From JAGQVA01 sp033764335 (GTDB lineage Bacteria; Bacteroidota; Bacteroidia; J057): DNA of 64,000 nt. Positions 1-8,943 of the stretch are shown in pieces. Location: positions 1 to 64,000 of the forward strand of contig JANRJC010000010.1 in assembly GCA_033764335.1 (NCBI GenBank). Reading direction: 5' to 3'. Within the stretch, counting starts at the first letter, position 1. Every line of letters starts with the position of its first letter. Below the pieces are notes generated by a model. It ran no database searches. It was not told the origin of the DNA and worked only from the letters and a program-made list of their open reading frames with translations. The translations under genes and the position numbers were made by a program.

Positions 1-15
1 ATAAACACAAATGAA

Positions 16-423
16 ATGAAAAGATGGATTTGGATATTAGGTCTATTAATTATTTCGGTAACGATAAGTGCTTGCAAAAAAGTTCCCAGAGTAAAAGATA
101 TTAATGCCTGCCAGGGAGATCCCGTTTTAGCAATATACATGCTCACCTATGCAAAAACCTTGAATAGCTTTTTCCTCAATATTGATGATGGGGAATTTAT
201 ATATAAAGAAACTTTTTGGTATGGAGGAACCCGGGATTTAAAACTAATCAAGCACTATTGTCCGCCCAATGACGAAGTTAAAATCTATTTTCGGGCTAAC
301 GGCAGAGATACATTAATGGTGATTCCTATAGAAAACTATAAGGAAATTGGATTAGGTGTAACGATTAAAGATAATTTTTTGCTCCTATTGGATGATGATG
401 ACTGGGCTTGGATAAATTATTGA
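16..423 (+). CDS. Small lipoprotein, candidate orphan immunity protein
   Basis: A 135-residue predicted lipoprotein of unknown function. The N-terminus is basic, then hydrophobic, and ends in a lipobox-like ISAC with Cys20, so the mature protein is probably membrane-anchored in the periplasm or outer membrane. The C-terminus carries an acidic run (DDDDW). Its stop codon overlaps the ATG of the following rhs fragment (TGATG at 421-425). In Rhs arrays a small gene directly before a displaced rhs fragment usually encodes the immunity protein of the preceding toxin tip, which here would lie left of the window. That role is inference from position; no domain was recognised. Confidence 0.6.
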   Translation: MKRWIWILGLLIISVTISACKKVPRVKDINACQGDPVLAIYMLTYAKTLNSFFLNIDDGEFIYKETFWYGGTRDLKLIKHYCPPNDEVKIYFRANGRDTLMVIPIENYKEIGLGVTIKDNFLLLLDDDDWAWINY

Positions 424-569
424 TGAATATATTTGAGGGGAATGTGGATACTGACCGCTACGGCAATATAAAGACCTTGCAATGCAAGGGCATGACCAAT
501 CCGCTGGCCGATCCGCCGGGTTACGGCGTCATGGACAACCTGACCTACACCTACGAAAACGCGAGGTAG
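423..569 (+). pseudogene. Rhs core fragment, upstream piece cut by an in-frame TAG
   Basis: The frame starting at the ATG at 423 reads as typical Rhs/YD-repeat sequence (DRYGNIKTLQ, then GVMDNLTYTYENA) and ends at TAG 567-569. The same frame continues after the stop as QRINDAGVKTVMAGVEHF and runs into the gene from 627. The stop lies inside a short perfect palindrome. Removing 30 nt (565-594) would join the two pieces in frame. This is therefore the 5' part of one displaced rhs cassette, not an independent gene. It is homologous to the segment at about 3500-3660. Confidence 0.7.
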
Positions 570-594
570 GGACAGGTCGCGACCTGTCCCTACC
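565..594. repeat. 30-bp perfect palindrome inserted in rhs reading frame
   Basis: The core is 28 bp, with the arm GTAGGGACAGGTCG followed directly by its exact reverse complement; one flanking G/C pair extends it to 30 bp. It carries the TAG that ends the upstream rhs frame. A sister element with different but equally complementary arms sits at the homologous rhs position at 3615-3642. Confidence 0.85.
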
Positions 595-626
595 GTCAAC
601 GCATCAACGATGCGGGCGTCAAGACG

Positions 627-2021
627 GTGATGGCGGGTGTGGAGCATTTCGTGGATGGCAATACCTCGAATACGGATTACTTGTATGACAATAGTGGCAA
701 CCTGAAGCAGGATTTGAATAAGGGGATTTCTTCCATTGTCTATAATCACCTAAACAAACCGACCCTCATCACGTTTTCGAATGGAAAGAAAATTCAGTAC
801 ATTTACGATGCATCTGGCGCAAAATTGCGGCAGAAGGTCTTTGGCAATGGCGGTTCTTCAACAACCGTAGAAACGGATTATGTGGGGCCGTTTCATTACG
901 AAGATAACGATGGGGATGGTTCTTCCGCTACGACGGCGATTCAGTTTTTCGCGCATGAGGAGGGGCGGGTAAGGCGAGCGGGTTCAGACCTGATCTATGA
1001 AACCTTCCTGAAAGACCACCTCGGGAACGTGCGGGTGATGTTTGCGGATATGAATGGCGATGGGGCGGTGAGTCCTGACCCGGTGAATGGGGAAGTGTTG
1101 CAGGTGGACCATTACTACCCCTTCGGGCTACGGATGGCGGGTCTTTCGCTCGTGCCTGCGGTGAAGAATAGCTACTTGTTTACCGGGAAGGAAGCGCAAG
1201 ATGAACTCGGCCTCGGTTGGATCGACTTCGGTGCGCGGATGTATGATGCGGCGGCTTCGCGGTGGAATGGGGTGGATGGAATGGCGGAGAAGTACTTACC
1301 GATTTCGCCGTTTGTTTATGTAGCCAATAATCCGTTACTATTTGTTGATCCTAACGGTAAAGAGATTATCATTACTCTTTATGAAAAAGTAGTAGGAGAC
1401 GATGGAGAGGAGACCACTCAGGTGAACAATCTAACATACAATGGGCGGGAGCTTCTTGATGAAGACGGTAATGTCTATGAAGGCGATAATCAGTTCGCTC
1501 TTGATGCCCTACAGGCATTGAACCATCTTAAAGAAAAAGGGGCTTCAAAGGTTAATTTTGGGGAAGAAGGGGATGAACCTGTTGATATTTTGGACGCATT
1601 TATTGGAAATGATAAACCCAATGTCACTATAGAGTTGTCATCTAAGGGGGGCGCTCACAATGGAGGAATAGGGCTTATTGAATGGGCTCCAAGGTTGGGA
1701 TCCCAATCATTACAAAAAGATCGAAGTGAATATTTTATTCCTGATGAGGGGGACTACATATATAGCTCACCTACGGCTATATTGGGGCATGAGTTCATCC
1801 ACGCATATAATGAAGCATATGATCTAGCGGCAAAACAAAGGCGCCTTAGTGAAACAGATGATAGGAGTGTATTTCCGTTTTTTCCCAATGCGGAAGAAAA
1901 AGAAACAACGCTTAACTGGGGAAATCAAATAATTAAAGCTCTAGGCGAAGATTTACGGACCAATTACCGTGGTAGTAAATATGAAACAGTCAGCCCTGTT
2001 TCAACTAAAGCGGTTGAATAA
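627..2021 (+). CDS. Rhs core C-terminus with M91-type metallopeptidase toxin tip
   Basis: Residues ~1-240 are Rhs repeat-associated core sequence: YD repeats, DHLGNVRV, YYPFGLRM, the TGKEAQDELGLGWIDFGARMYD core signature and the closing NNPLLFVDPNGK. After this hinge the protein becomes a ~220-residue variable tip containing GHEFIHAYNE, an HExxH zinc site, and a downstream EEKETT, matching the M91/NleD-like effector peptidase family. The tip would be a secreted toxin acting on a target cell (family knowledge). The GTG at 627 is only the first start after the TAG at 567; the true gene probably began further upstream, so the product may be made only after recombination with a full rhs gene. The next gene is a likely immunity lipoprotein. 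Confidence 0.75.
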   Translation: MMAGVEHFVDGNTSNTDYLYDNSGNLKQDLNKGISSIVYNHLNKPTLITFSNGKKIQYIYDASGAKLRQKVFGNGGSSTTVETDYVGPFHYEDNDGDGSSATTAIQFFAHEEGRVRRAGSDLIYETFLKDHLGNVRVMFADMNGDGAVSPDPVNGEVLQVDHYYPFGLRMAGLSLVPAVKNSYLFTGKEAQDELGLGWIDFGARMYDAAASRWNGVDGMAEKYLPISPFVYVANNPLLFVDPNGKEIIITLYEKVVGDDGEETTQVNNLTYNGRELLDEDGNVYEGDNQFALDALQALNHLKEKGASKVNFGEEGDEPVDILDAFIGNDKPNVTIELSSKGGAHNGGIGLIEWAPRLGSQSLQKDRSEYFIPDEGDYIYSSPTAILGHEFIHAYNEAYDLAAKQRRLSETDDRSVFPFFPNAEEKETTLNWGNQIIKALGEDLRTNYRGSKYETVSPVSTKAVE

Positions 2022-2152
2022 GAGCTTTTGAACCGATACAATTCAAAATTCCGTGCATGTTCTGCTCGTAGTAAGCAAAGATATACTCTGACCGACCGAA
2101 AACCTATAAAAGGAATTATACCCTATTGAACACCCTCAAAGAGAGAACTCAA

Positions 2153-2602
2153 ATGAAAATAACATCAAATTTATCGCTGTTAGCGAAGTCTTTTTGTGTA
2201 GCCTTAGCTCTATCCTCATGTAGGCCATCGGTTATAATTTATAAATATGACAAATACGATAAATACGAATATATAGATGATGGAGATATCTGGGGATCTC
2301 AAGTATTCATATTTTTTGAAAAAACGAAAAATCTAGATATAAAGGTTGATACGATAGAGTCGCGTGAAATAGATAGAGCTTTGCATAAAGTATTAAGCCA
2401 ATTTAATGAAACACAGCCTTCTGCCCTTGAAATGTTTGATGATGAATACTACGAGTATGTATTTATCACAAATGACAGGGATACGCTTTATACAAATGGA
2501 TACTTTAAGTCTTGGAAATTGCGTGGGAGACTTATAACTATCGAGCCTGACTTATCTGAGTTCTTCCAGGAAAAATTTGATAATCCACATCCCCCGGGTT
2601 AG
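2153..2602 (+). CDS. Small lipoprotein, candidate immunity protein for the M91-type Rhs tip
   Basis: A predicted lipoprotein of 149 residues. The ATG at 2153 is preferred over the TTG at 2126 because it places the signal peptide correctly: MKITSN, a hydrophobic stretch, then LALSSC with Cys23 as the lipidated residue. The mature part is rich in Asp, Tyr and Lys (KYDKYDKYEY). No known domain was recognised. It lies about 130 bp after the Rhs tip in the same orientation and directly before the next rhs remnant, the standard place for a cognate immunity gene. That pairing is inference. Confidence 0.6.
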   Translation: MKITSNLSLLAKSFCVALALSSCRPSVIIYKYDKYDKYEYIDDGDIWGSQVFIFFEKTKNLDIKVDTIESREIDRALHKVLSQFNETQPSALEMFDDEYYEYVFITNDRDTLYTNGYFKSWKLRGRLITIEPDLSEFFQEKFDNPHPPG

Positions 2603-2803
2603 TGCCCCACTGTTCCCTAAGAACAACAATAGCTGGCGTGAGACTCCGTCTCGTTTCTCTCCTCCCCCGGCTCCCGACCGATATCCCTCAAAAACAAGCT
2701 GGCTGACACCGAGCGCACGGGTACCACGATTTCCACCCCTTCCCTTAACCTTTTACGACAAGTATGGCCGCGAAATCCAGACCCAAGCCAACAACCACCT
2801 AAA

Positions 2804-2831
2804 TTGAGCGCAGCGAAATCTGCTCGGCAGA
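2804..2831. repeat. 28-nt insert in rhs, copy A
   Basis: The element begins TTGAGCGCAGCGAAATC and ends in a small hairpin TCTGC-TCG-GCAGA. Removing exactly these 28 nt joins the frames into NNHLKDKDITWQ, restoring continuous Rhs sequence. It differs by one base from the copy at 3325-3352. Confidence 0.75.
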
Positions 2832-3324
2832 GGACAAGGATATCACCTGGCAGGAGTACAACTTCGCCGGGGAGTTGTTGTTGAGCAAACACACCCACAC
2901 GGGCTACTTCTTCGATCAGCCGCCCGGCCCCGACTTCGCCCCCTACGAGCGCAGCGCGACGATTTTCAAGTCCTACACCTACGACCCCCGGGGCCGCCTC
3001 CTGCGGGTCGAACAAAAAACCGAAGACCCCGACAACCCCGGCCACGAAACCGACTTCACCACCCTGAGCGAACATCGGTACGACGTTTTGGGTCAAATGA
3101 CCGGCAAAAACCTCGGCTACGAGTCAGGCAGCCAGTTTTTGCAAATCGGCGATTACCAATACAACATTCGGAGGTGGTTAAGTAAATTTAACCAACCCTC
3201 CACGGCGACGCCGGGCGGAACCTATCGCGACCTCCTCGCCTTCGAGTTGCACTACAATACGGGCGCGTCCGCGATTGTCAGTGGCACGCCCAACCTCTTC
3301 AACGGCAACATCAGCGCGATGCAA

Positions 3325-3352
3325 TTGAGCGCAGCGAAATCTGCCCGGCAGA
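3325..3352. repeat. 28-nt insert in rhs, copy B
   Basis: Same element as at 2804-2831, with hairpin TCTGC-CCG-GCAGA at its end. Removing 28 nt restores the frame as NGNISAMQWQVLGEGKEIR, which is continuous Rhs sequence. Confidence 0.75.
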
Positions 3353-3614
3353 TGGCAAGTCCTCGGCGAAGGCAAAGAAATCCGCGCCTTTGCTTTCACC
3401 TATGATCCAATGAACCGCCTGACCCTGGCCCGCTATCGGGAAAAAACCAGCAGCAGTTGGAATGTGAACTCCGGGCGGTATGACGTAACGAACCTGGTTT
3501 ACGACCGAAATGGCAACATCAAATCCTTGCAACGCAAGGGCATGACCAACCCCGTCGCCGACCCGATCGCCTACGGCGTCATGGACAACCTGACCTACAC
3601 CTACGAAAACGCAG

Positions 3615-3642
3615 GTAGGGTCAGACCATGGTCTGACCCTAC
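3615..3642. repeat. 28-bp perfect palindrome inserted in rhs reading frame
   Basis: The arm GTAGGGTCAGACCA is followed directly by its exact reverse complement. It sits at the same Rhs codons (YENAG/QRIND) as the palindrome at 565-594. Removing 28 nt restores ENAGQRINDAG in frame. Confidence 0.85.
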
Positions 3643-3862
3643 GCCAACGCATCAACGATGCGGGTGTCAAGACGGTGATGACCGGCGTGGCGCATTTCCA
3701 GCATTGTTTACAACCACCTAAACAAACCCACCCTCGTCACCTTTTCGAATGGGAAAAGATTCGGTATGCAGGGGTCAGGAAAACCGGACAAGTTCAATTG
3801 AGTCAACAAATGCCTAAATTTCCTCCGATGATACCCTCCCTATCCCTAACAACAAAAATTAA

Positions 3863-3895
3863 AAAAGGGTTCGAGGCGGATACCTGAACCCTTTT
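3863..3895 (-). terminator. Terminator downstream of the SusD-like gene
   Basis: Ten-base-pair stem AAAAGGGTTC / GAACCCTTTT with a 13-nt loop. On the minus strand it is followed by a T-rich run, and it lies 23 bp past the stop of the SusD-like gene. It could also stop transcription from the rhs side. Confidence 0.75.
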
Positions 3896-3917
3896 AAAAT
3901 TAATTTTTTAGGTTGCC

Positions 3918-5408
3918 CTATTCAATCAGCCACATCTTTGCATTGACATTATCTTCTCCGCCAAACTGGCTGGTCAATGCTGCTTCATAGTTGGCTTTAT
4001 TGGCCGTAGGCTCAGAAGCAGGGTACTGATAACGATAAGGAATCACCCCGCCGTTGCCTGTACCTACTCCTACATCGAAAGTAGGAAAGCCCGTGCGACG
4101 CCAGTGGTAATAAGCCTCACGTCCCGACTGTTGGAACAGAGAGAGGTAACGCTGTTGCATGATCTGGTTTAATCCTTCGGCATTATTTCCTTTGTAAGCA
4201 ATCTCGGTCTGTGCAAGATATGCCTGAATGTCTGTACTGCTGATGTCGTAAAATTCCAGGGAAGCAGTAATACCTTTAGTATAAAACTCCTCGGCGTTAC
4301 CACCTATCCAACCGCGGTTGATAGCCTCTGCGATATTAAAAACCGTCTCATGGTAGCTCAGAATAACGCCTGGCTCCGGGCCGCCGAATGAACCGTAATA
4401 ACGATCCTGTTTAATCGCAGAATATTCGCCGTTACCCATGCGGAAGGTCATAATGGAAAGGTCTTCGCCGGAGGGCGCACCTAAATAGGCAGAGAAATCG
4501 GTAGGAGATAATCCCGCAGCAATTCCTGCTTCAGTAGGATCAGCGACAATAAAGGTGCGGGGGTCTTTCAGTGATGCCAGCGTGTTGAGGTAAGTTGCAG
4601 ACATGTTGTAACGACGGCTATCAAAACCTCTGTTACCCGGGTTGGTGGGATAGTTGTTGATATTGGCAATGTAGGTAAATTCGAAATTATCCTCAGCACT
4701 TTCGAAGATAGGATACTTCACCGGGTTATTCATCACTTCGGTAAAACGCTGTTTGACATTTAACTCAGCGTCGCCCTCTTTTTTGCTCAACTGTAACAGT
4801 ACGCGCAATTTAAAGCTATTGACGGCCTTTTGATATTTTTCCAAACTTCCTCCAAAATAAATATCACCGTCAATTTGAGTGGTATTTTCAAGCAGAAGTT
4901 TGCCCAGGTCGTCATTCGCTTCGTCGAGCAGAGTCAGGATCATCTGGAATACCTCTTTTTGGCTGTCGTATTTGGGGAAAATATTTTCGGCTCCCAGAAC
5001 AGCTTCACTTGCGGGTATATCCCCAAACCGCATCGTCATGTCGTAGAGGAAAAAAGCTTTCAAAAACTTTCCTACGGCGCTGTATCCGTTGACTTCGTCC
5101 ACTCCGGTTTTCAAAGCCTCTTCTTCCATTTTTGCAATATTCTTCATGGAAAAATACCGAAAATCGCCAGTGGTCCATCTGTATTCATTATCGCCGTAAT
5201 AGTTGTAATTACAGCACCAGTACTGGTTCCAGCGATGCTCCAGGCTCCAGGGACGATTAATGTCATATAAATCGTTCAGGACGTTGTTCAGGATCAGGGA
5301 AGCGGGCGCAGTTGTCGGCCTGTTGGGATCGAGTGCCAACTCGTCAAAATTTTCGCAGGAAGCAAAAAAGAAGACAGTTACCAATATAAAATAAATGAAA
5401 GGTCTCAT
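3918..5408 (-). CDS. SusD/RagB-like outer-membrane nutrient-binding lipoprotein
   Basis: A surface lipoprotein that caps a SusC-type transporter and captures its substrate. The ATG at 5408 is chosen because it gives a clean lipoprotein signal: MRPFIYF, a hydrophobic core, then FFASC with Cys18. The mature N-terminus has the typical FDELALDPNRPT and LILNNVLNDL features, and the protein has the usual ~500-residue length of the SusD-like_2 group. Conserved helical-repeat stretches include LKAFFLYDMTMRFGDIP, and the C-terminal REAYYHWRRTGFPTFDVG is typical. It follows the SusC gene by about 40 bp on the same strand, so the two form one transport unit. No enzyme gene accompanies them, so the substrate is unknown. 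Confidence 0.9.
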   Translation of the reverse strand: MRPFIYFILVTVFFFASCENFDELALDPNRPTTAPASLILNNVLNDLYDINRPWSLEHRWNQYWCCNYNYYGDNEYRWTTGDFRYFSMKNIAKMEEEALKTGVDEVNGYSAVGKFLKAFFLYDMTMRFGDIPASEAVLGAENIFPKYDSQKEVFQMILTLLDEANDDLGKLLLENTTQIDGDIYFGGSLEKYQKAVNSFKLRVLLQLSKKEGDAELNVKQRFTEVMNNPVKYPIFESAEDNFEFTYIANINNYPTNPGNRGFDSRRYNMSATYLNTLASLKDPRTFIVADPTEAGIAAGLSPTDFSAYLGAPSGEDLSIMTFRMGNGEYSAIKQDRYYGSFGGPEPGVILSYHETVFNIAEAINRGWIGGNAEEFYTKGITASLEFYDISSTDIQAYLAQTEIAYKGNNAEGLNQIMQQRYLSLFQQSGREAYYHWRRTGFPTFDVGVGTGNGGVIPYRYQYPASEPTANKANYEAALTSQFGGEDNVNAKMWLIE

Positions 5409-5448
5409 TGTATAATTTTTTTGAGAGTCAGATAAAAAAGACATAGGA

Positions 5449-8400
5449 TTAGAAAGTGAAATTCAGGTTTACTCCAAAGCGGCGTAAAGTAGGTGATTGC
5501 AGGCTTGAATAACCCTGACCGGCTACAAACTGGTCCATATCCAGGTCTTTGGTTTCGGCAAAATACAGCAGGTTGCGTCCAATCAGAGAAATGGTCGCTG
5601 TGTTGAAAAAGGTTTTATTCAACACGGATTCCGGGATGGTATAGCTGAAGGTTACCTCTCTCAATTTGGCGTAAGTGCGATCGGTCAGGTTTGCTTCCTC
5701 AGTTGCATACCAACGGCTAATCCAGTCTTGCAGGAAAGTAGCGGTTGCATTGGGCTGGAAGGTCAGTTCATCGTAATTTGTGATATTGCCGTCGGCATCA
5801 AGTTTAATAGATCCGCTGGCAACCTGCACACCTTCCCCAATCCAGGTCTTATTACCCTGGTAATCCTGATAACGAGCCTCGCCCATTTCTCCTTGAACCG
5901 TAGCAATATGGCGACCGCCCCGGAAGGTCTGACGCTGAATGTAGTTGATAATAACGCCTCCTACCCGGCCATCAACCTGGAAATTCAGGCCAAAGTTTTT
6001 ATACCGGATTTTATTGACAATCCCCCAGGTCCAGTCGGGGTTGAGATAACCCATAAATTGGGGTACGGAATTGATAATGGGGCGTCCACCGGCGTCATTG
6101 ATAATTTGACCATCTTCCGTTCTGAGTACTTTCGCTGCATAATATTTATCAAATCTGTCGCCGACTTTGTAAAAGCGATCTAATACATCCACGCCGGGAT
6201 AAATTTCTTCCAGCACTTGTCTGTAAGTGGACCAGTTACCCACGATGTCCCAGCTCCAACCTCCGCGGTCGCGAACGGGTTTTCCGGTAAGGGTAAGCTC
6301 TACGCCGGTTCTGCTGGTTTTGATACCATTTTCTACAAGGCTGCTATAACCCGTTGCTCCGGAAATCGGCAAATTGAAAATACCCGGGCCGTCCAAAGTG
6401 CGGAAGAAGGTAAAATCAAGACCGAGTGCGTTGCCGAAAAAACGAGCGTCCGCGCCTACTTCCCAGGAAGAGCTGAAACTAGGCTCTAGGTTCGGGTTGG
6501 CGATGGAGTTGGAAAATGCAGCCGAAGGCTGGTTGTTGTAACGGTTTACAATTGAATACGCAGCAATATTGGTGTACTGGGGGCCTTCAAAGGGAGTAGC
6601 ATAGTCCACCCCATAACCGGTTACGTCGGAACCGGTAGCACGGTCAGCAGGGCCAATGGTGCGCAGCGTCAAACCCGAACCTACATAAGCGTAGGAACCC
6701 CGAAACTTCAGATAAGGAAAGGCGGCGGGCATTTCCAACATTTCGGAAACCACAAGGCTCAGCGAAGCGGACGGATAGAAGAAACTGTTTTTGCTGGTAG
6801 GAAGTGTAGAGTTTTTATCCCATCTGCCGGTCAGCGACAGGTTGGCAATACTCTTGTAACCGAAATCCACAAAACCATAAGTCGAAAGCACCAGCATATC
6901 CGATGCATAATTATATACTCGCTTAGGGTTCAGGGAGTTGTTGAGGTTAAACCAGCCCGGTACGTTCAGATAATCCGTAGTGGCGTAGGTGGAGTTATAT
7001 TTAAAGGAACGAATGTTACCCCCGGCGGAAGCGTTGAGGTGGAAACTAGAGGTAATATCTTTATCGAAGGTCAACAATACGTCGGTATTGTTTTCAAACA
7101 GTTCGCGGTTGTCTTCCCGATAATCTCCTCTGGCCTGCTCTCTGCCATAAACCGTAGCTGAATAGGGGAATTTTTCGGTACGGAAAAGATCATAGGAAGT
7201 GATTTGTGTGCGGCCCAGCAAACTCAACGAAGGCGTTATCTCATAGTTTAAAGAAGCAAAACCATAGATATCAGTCTTGTAATGCCCGCGCAACCATTCG
7301 TAGGAAAGAAACCACGGATTGTTGTAACGCTGATATTCCGCATAAATCTGCTGTAAACCTTCCTTACCCGGCTGCCAGTAATTGCGCATCTGGTCAATGT
7401 CCCAGTCAGCACCTCCCCAGATGATAATATTGTATATCATGGAGTTAGGACCATACTGCACGTCGGGGATATTGTCAGTAAACTGCCGGTTGTAGTTGAA
7501 GGAGGATTCAAACCGAAGTTTTTTAGAAAGATCATAACCAATCGTAGTATTAAAATTGGCTCCGTTTAACTGAGTATTGGGCACAATGCCTTTTTGATAG
7601 GTATAAGTACCGGAAAAACGCATATCGTAGCGATCGCCCTGAGCGGAAACAGCCATATTGGTGGTTGACAACAAACCATTCTCCAAAAAGCGTTGCAGGT
7701 TATCGGCACCACGGGCTACCCAGGGAGTGGGGATAATATTGCCTGTATGAGTGGCTCCGTTTGCGAAAGTTGTAGTATAAGTATTGTTGGGATCAACGAC
7801 GCCATCGTATTGAGGAATCATTTGGCCTTCAAATTTCGGTCCCCAGATATCGTAGTCGTTGTCATACAGACCACCCCCTTTACCATTGGTGAATGCATAA
7901 CGGCCGTGGTCGCCAGGGCCATACTCATCTTGCACTTTGGGAATGGTCATAAAACCCGATTCTACCATGTTGGAAGAATTAAATTCAACCACAAATCCCC
8001 GGCTATCGCGCGTACCGCGTTTGGTAGTGATTTGGATGGCACCAAATTGTCCCCGTGAACCATAGAGAGCCGATGCGTTGGGGCCTTTCAGAACGGTAAT
8101 ACTTTCAATATCGTCGGGGCTGATGTTCCAGGTATCAGACTGAATGGGTACACCATCCACAACGTACAAGATATTGCCAGAACCGCGAAGCAGGATTTGA
8201 GGCGCGCCGAGCAATTCGGCGGAAGCACCAACATTCAAACCGGCAATCTTGCCCGTGAGGGAGTTGATCGGGTTTGGCTCGCGTGCTTTAATCAGGTCGG
8301 AACCCTGAACATCCTGAACGGCAAAACCTACGCGCGATTTTGATTTTTCAATACCGAGGGCAGTAATGACCACCTCATCCATACCAATAGCCGCTTCCGT

Positions 8401-8727
8401 CATTTGAAGGTCAATGGTAGTTTTCCCGTCAATAGCAACCTCTACGGTGGCGTAGCCGATGTAGGAAAATACTAATGTAGTCCCGTAGTCAGGAACTTCA
8501 ATTTCATAATTCCCTTTGTCATTGGTGAGTGCTCCGATAGCCGTTCCTTTCAGAATGACACGAGCGCCGATGATCGCTTCACCGTTGGCAGCGTCGGTCA
8601 CTTTACCTTTGACGCTACTTTGAGAAAAGCCGTAAAATCCGGAAAACAGAAGGATTAAGACTAGACTAATGCTTCGCAAATGGCATGAGTATCCACCTGC
8701 GGCTTGGAAAAGTAAGCCTCTTTTCAT
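5449..8727 (-). CDS. SusC/RagA-family TonB-linked outer-membrane transporter
   Basis: A 1092-residue TonB-dependent transporter. The signal peptide ends near GFSQ (residue ~36). It is followed by a carboxypeptidase-D-like regulatory domain (VKGKVTDAANGEAIIGARV, residues ~38-115), the linker DEVVITALGIEKSK, the plug with LYVVDGVPI and ESITVLKGPNASALYGSRG (residues ~120-240), and a C-terminal beta barrel ending in FGVNLNFTF with a terminal aromatic residue. It imports a ligand held by the SusD partner encoded just downstream, using TonB energy. No sigma/anti-sigma pair or sensor is adjacent, so regulation is not visible. Confidence 0.95.
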   Translation of the reverse strand: MKRGLLFQAAGGYSCHLRSISLVLILLFSGFYGFSQSSVKGKVTDAANGEAIIGARVILKGTAIGALTNDKGNYEIEVPDYGTTLVFSYIGYATVEVAIDGKTTIDLQMTEAAIGMDEVVITALGIEKSKSRVGFAVQDVQGSDLIKAREPNPINSLTGKIAGLNVGASAELLGAPQILLRGSGNILYVVDGVPIQSDTWNISPDDIESITVLKGPNASALYGSRGQFGAIQITTKRGTRDSRGFVVEFNSSNMVESGFMTIPKVQDEYGPGDHGRYAFTNGKGGGLYDNDYDIWGPKFEGQMIPQYDGVVDPNNTYTTTFANGATHTGNIIPTPWVARGADNLQRFLENGLLSTTNMAVSAQGDRYDMRFSGTYTYQKGIVPNTQLNGANFNTTIGYDLSKKLRFESSFNYNRQFTDNIPDVQYGPNSMIYNIIIWGGADWDIDQMRNYWQPGKEGLQQIYAEYQRYNNPWFLSYEWLRGHYKTDIYGFASLNYEITPSLSLLGRTQITSYDLFRTEKFPYSATVYGREQARGDYREDNRELFENNTDVLLTFDKDITSSFHLNASAGGNIRSFKYNSTYATTDYLNVPGWFNLNNSLNPKRVYNYASDMLVLSTYGFVDFGYKSIANLSLTGRWDKNSTLPTSKNSFFYPSASLSLVVSEMLEMPAAFPYLKFRGSYAYVGSGLTLRTIGPADRATGSDVTGYGVDYATPFEGPQYTNIAAYSIVNRYNNQPSAAFSNSIANPNLEPSFSSSWEVGADARFFGNALGLDFTFFRTLDGPGIFNLPISGATGYSSLVENGIKTSRTGVELTLTGKPVRDRGGWSWDIVGNWSTYRQVLEEIYPGVDVLDRFYKVGDRFDKYYAAKVLRTEDGQIINDAGGRPIINSVPQFMGYLNPDWTWGIVNKIRYKNFGLNFQVDGRVGGVIINYIQRQTFRGGRHIATVQGEMGEARYQDYQGNKTWIGEGVQVASGSIKLDADGNITNYDELTFQPNATATFLQDWISRWYATEEANLTDRTYAKLREVTFSYTIPESVLNKTFFNTATISLIGRNLLYFAETKDLDMDQFVAGQGYSSLQSPTLRRFGVNLNFTF

Positions 8728-8765
8728 AATTTTGAGTGTATTTAGTTTAAGTAACTTAATTATTG

Positions 8766-8792
8766 GCCGGTTTCAGTCTGAATGAAATCGGC
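8766..8792. repeat. Inverted repeat in the region upstream of susC
   Basis: Ten-base arms GCCGGTTTCA and TGAAATCGGC with one mismatch and a 7-nt loop, followed by TTTTT on the plus strand. It lies about 40 bp upstream of the SusC start. It could be a leader hairpin, an operator, or an isolated terminator; its role is unknown. Confidence 0.4.
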
Positions 8793-8943
8793 TTTTTGGT
8801 TCCGTAACACGCTGCAATATTATGTATTTGGCAGGAAATCAAATGTTAAGCAGAATTAAATAATTGTTAATCTTCCTAGCGATCTTCCGCCACTACTGGG
8901 TAGGTAGAAATGCAGGGATACACCGATTGATGGGGATGTTTGC

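Larger units (their letters stand above)
2730..3790 (+). pseudogene. Decayed second rhs cassette
   Basis: Rhs/YD-repeat sequence is spread over several frames: TFYDKYGREIQTQANNHL, then the stretch from EDKDITWQEYNF to QYNIRRWL, then MNRLTLARYREK to DNLTYTYENAG, then QRINDAGVKTVM and IVYNHLNKPTLVTFSNGK. Three frame shifts fall exactly at 28-nt inserts (2804-2831, 3325-3352, 3615-3642), each shifting the frame by one. A fourth break near 3697 is a deletion of about 75 bp relative to the copy at 660-750, flanked in that copy by ATTTC on both sides. Homology ends near 3770, with no toxin tip left. This is a dead donor cassette. Confidence 0.8.

Noticed and set aside
5728..8058. Several plus-strand open frames of 70-150 codons opposite the SusC gene
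   Set aside because: They are antisense frames of a clearly conserved transporter, with no start context or known domains.
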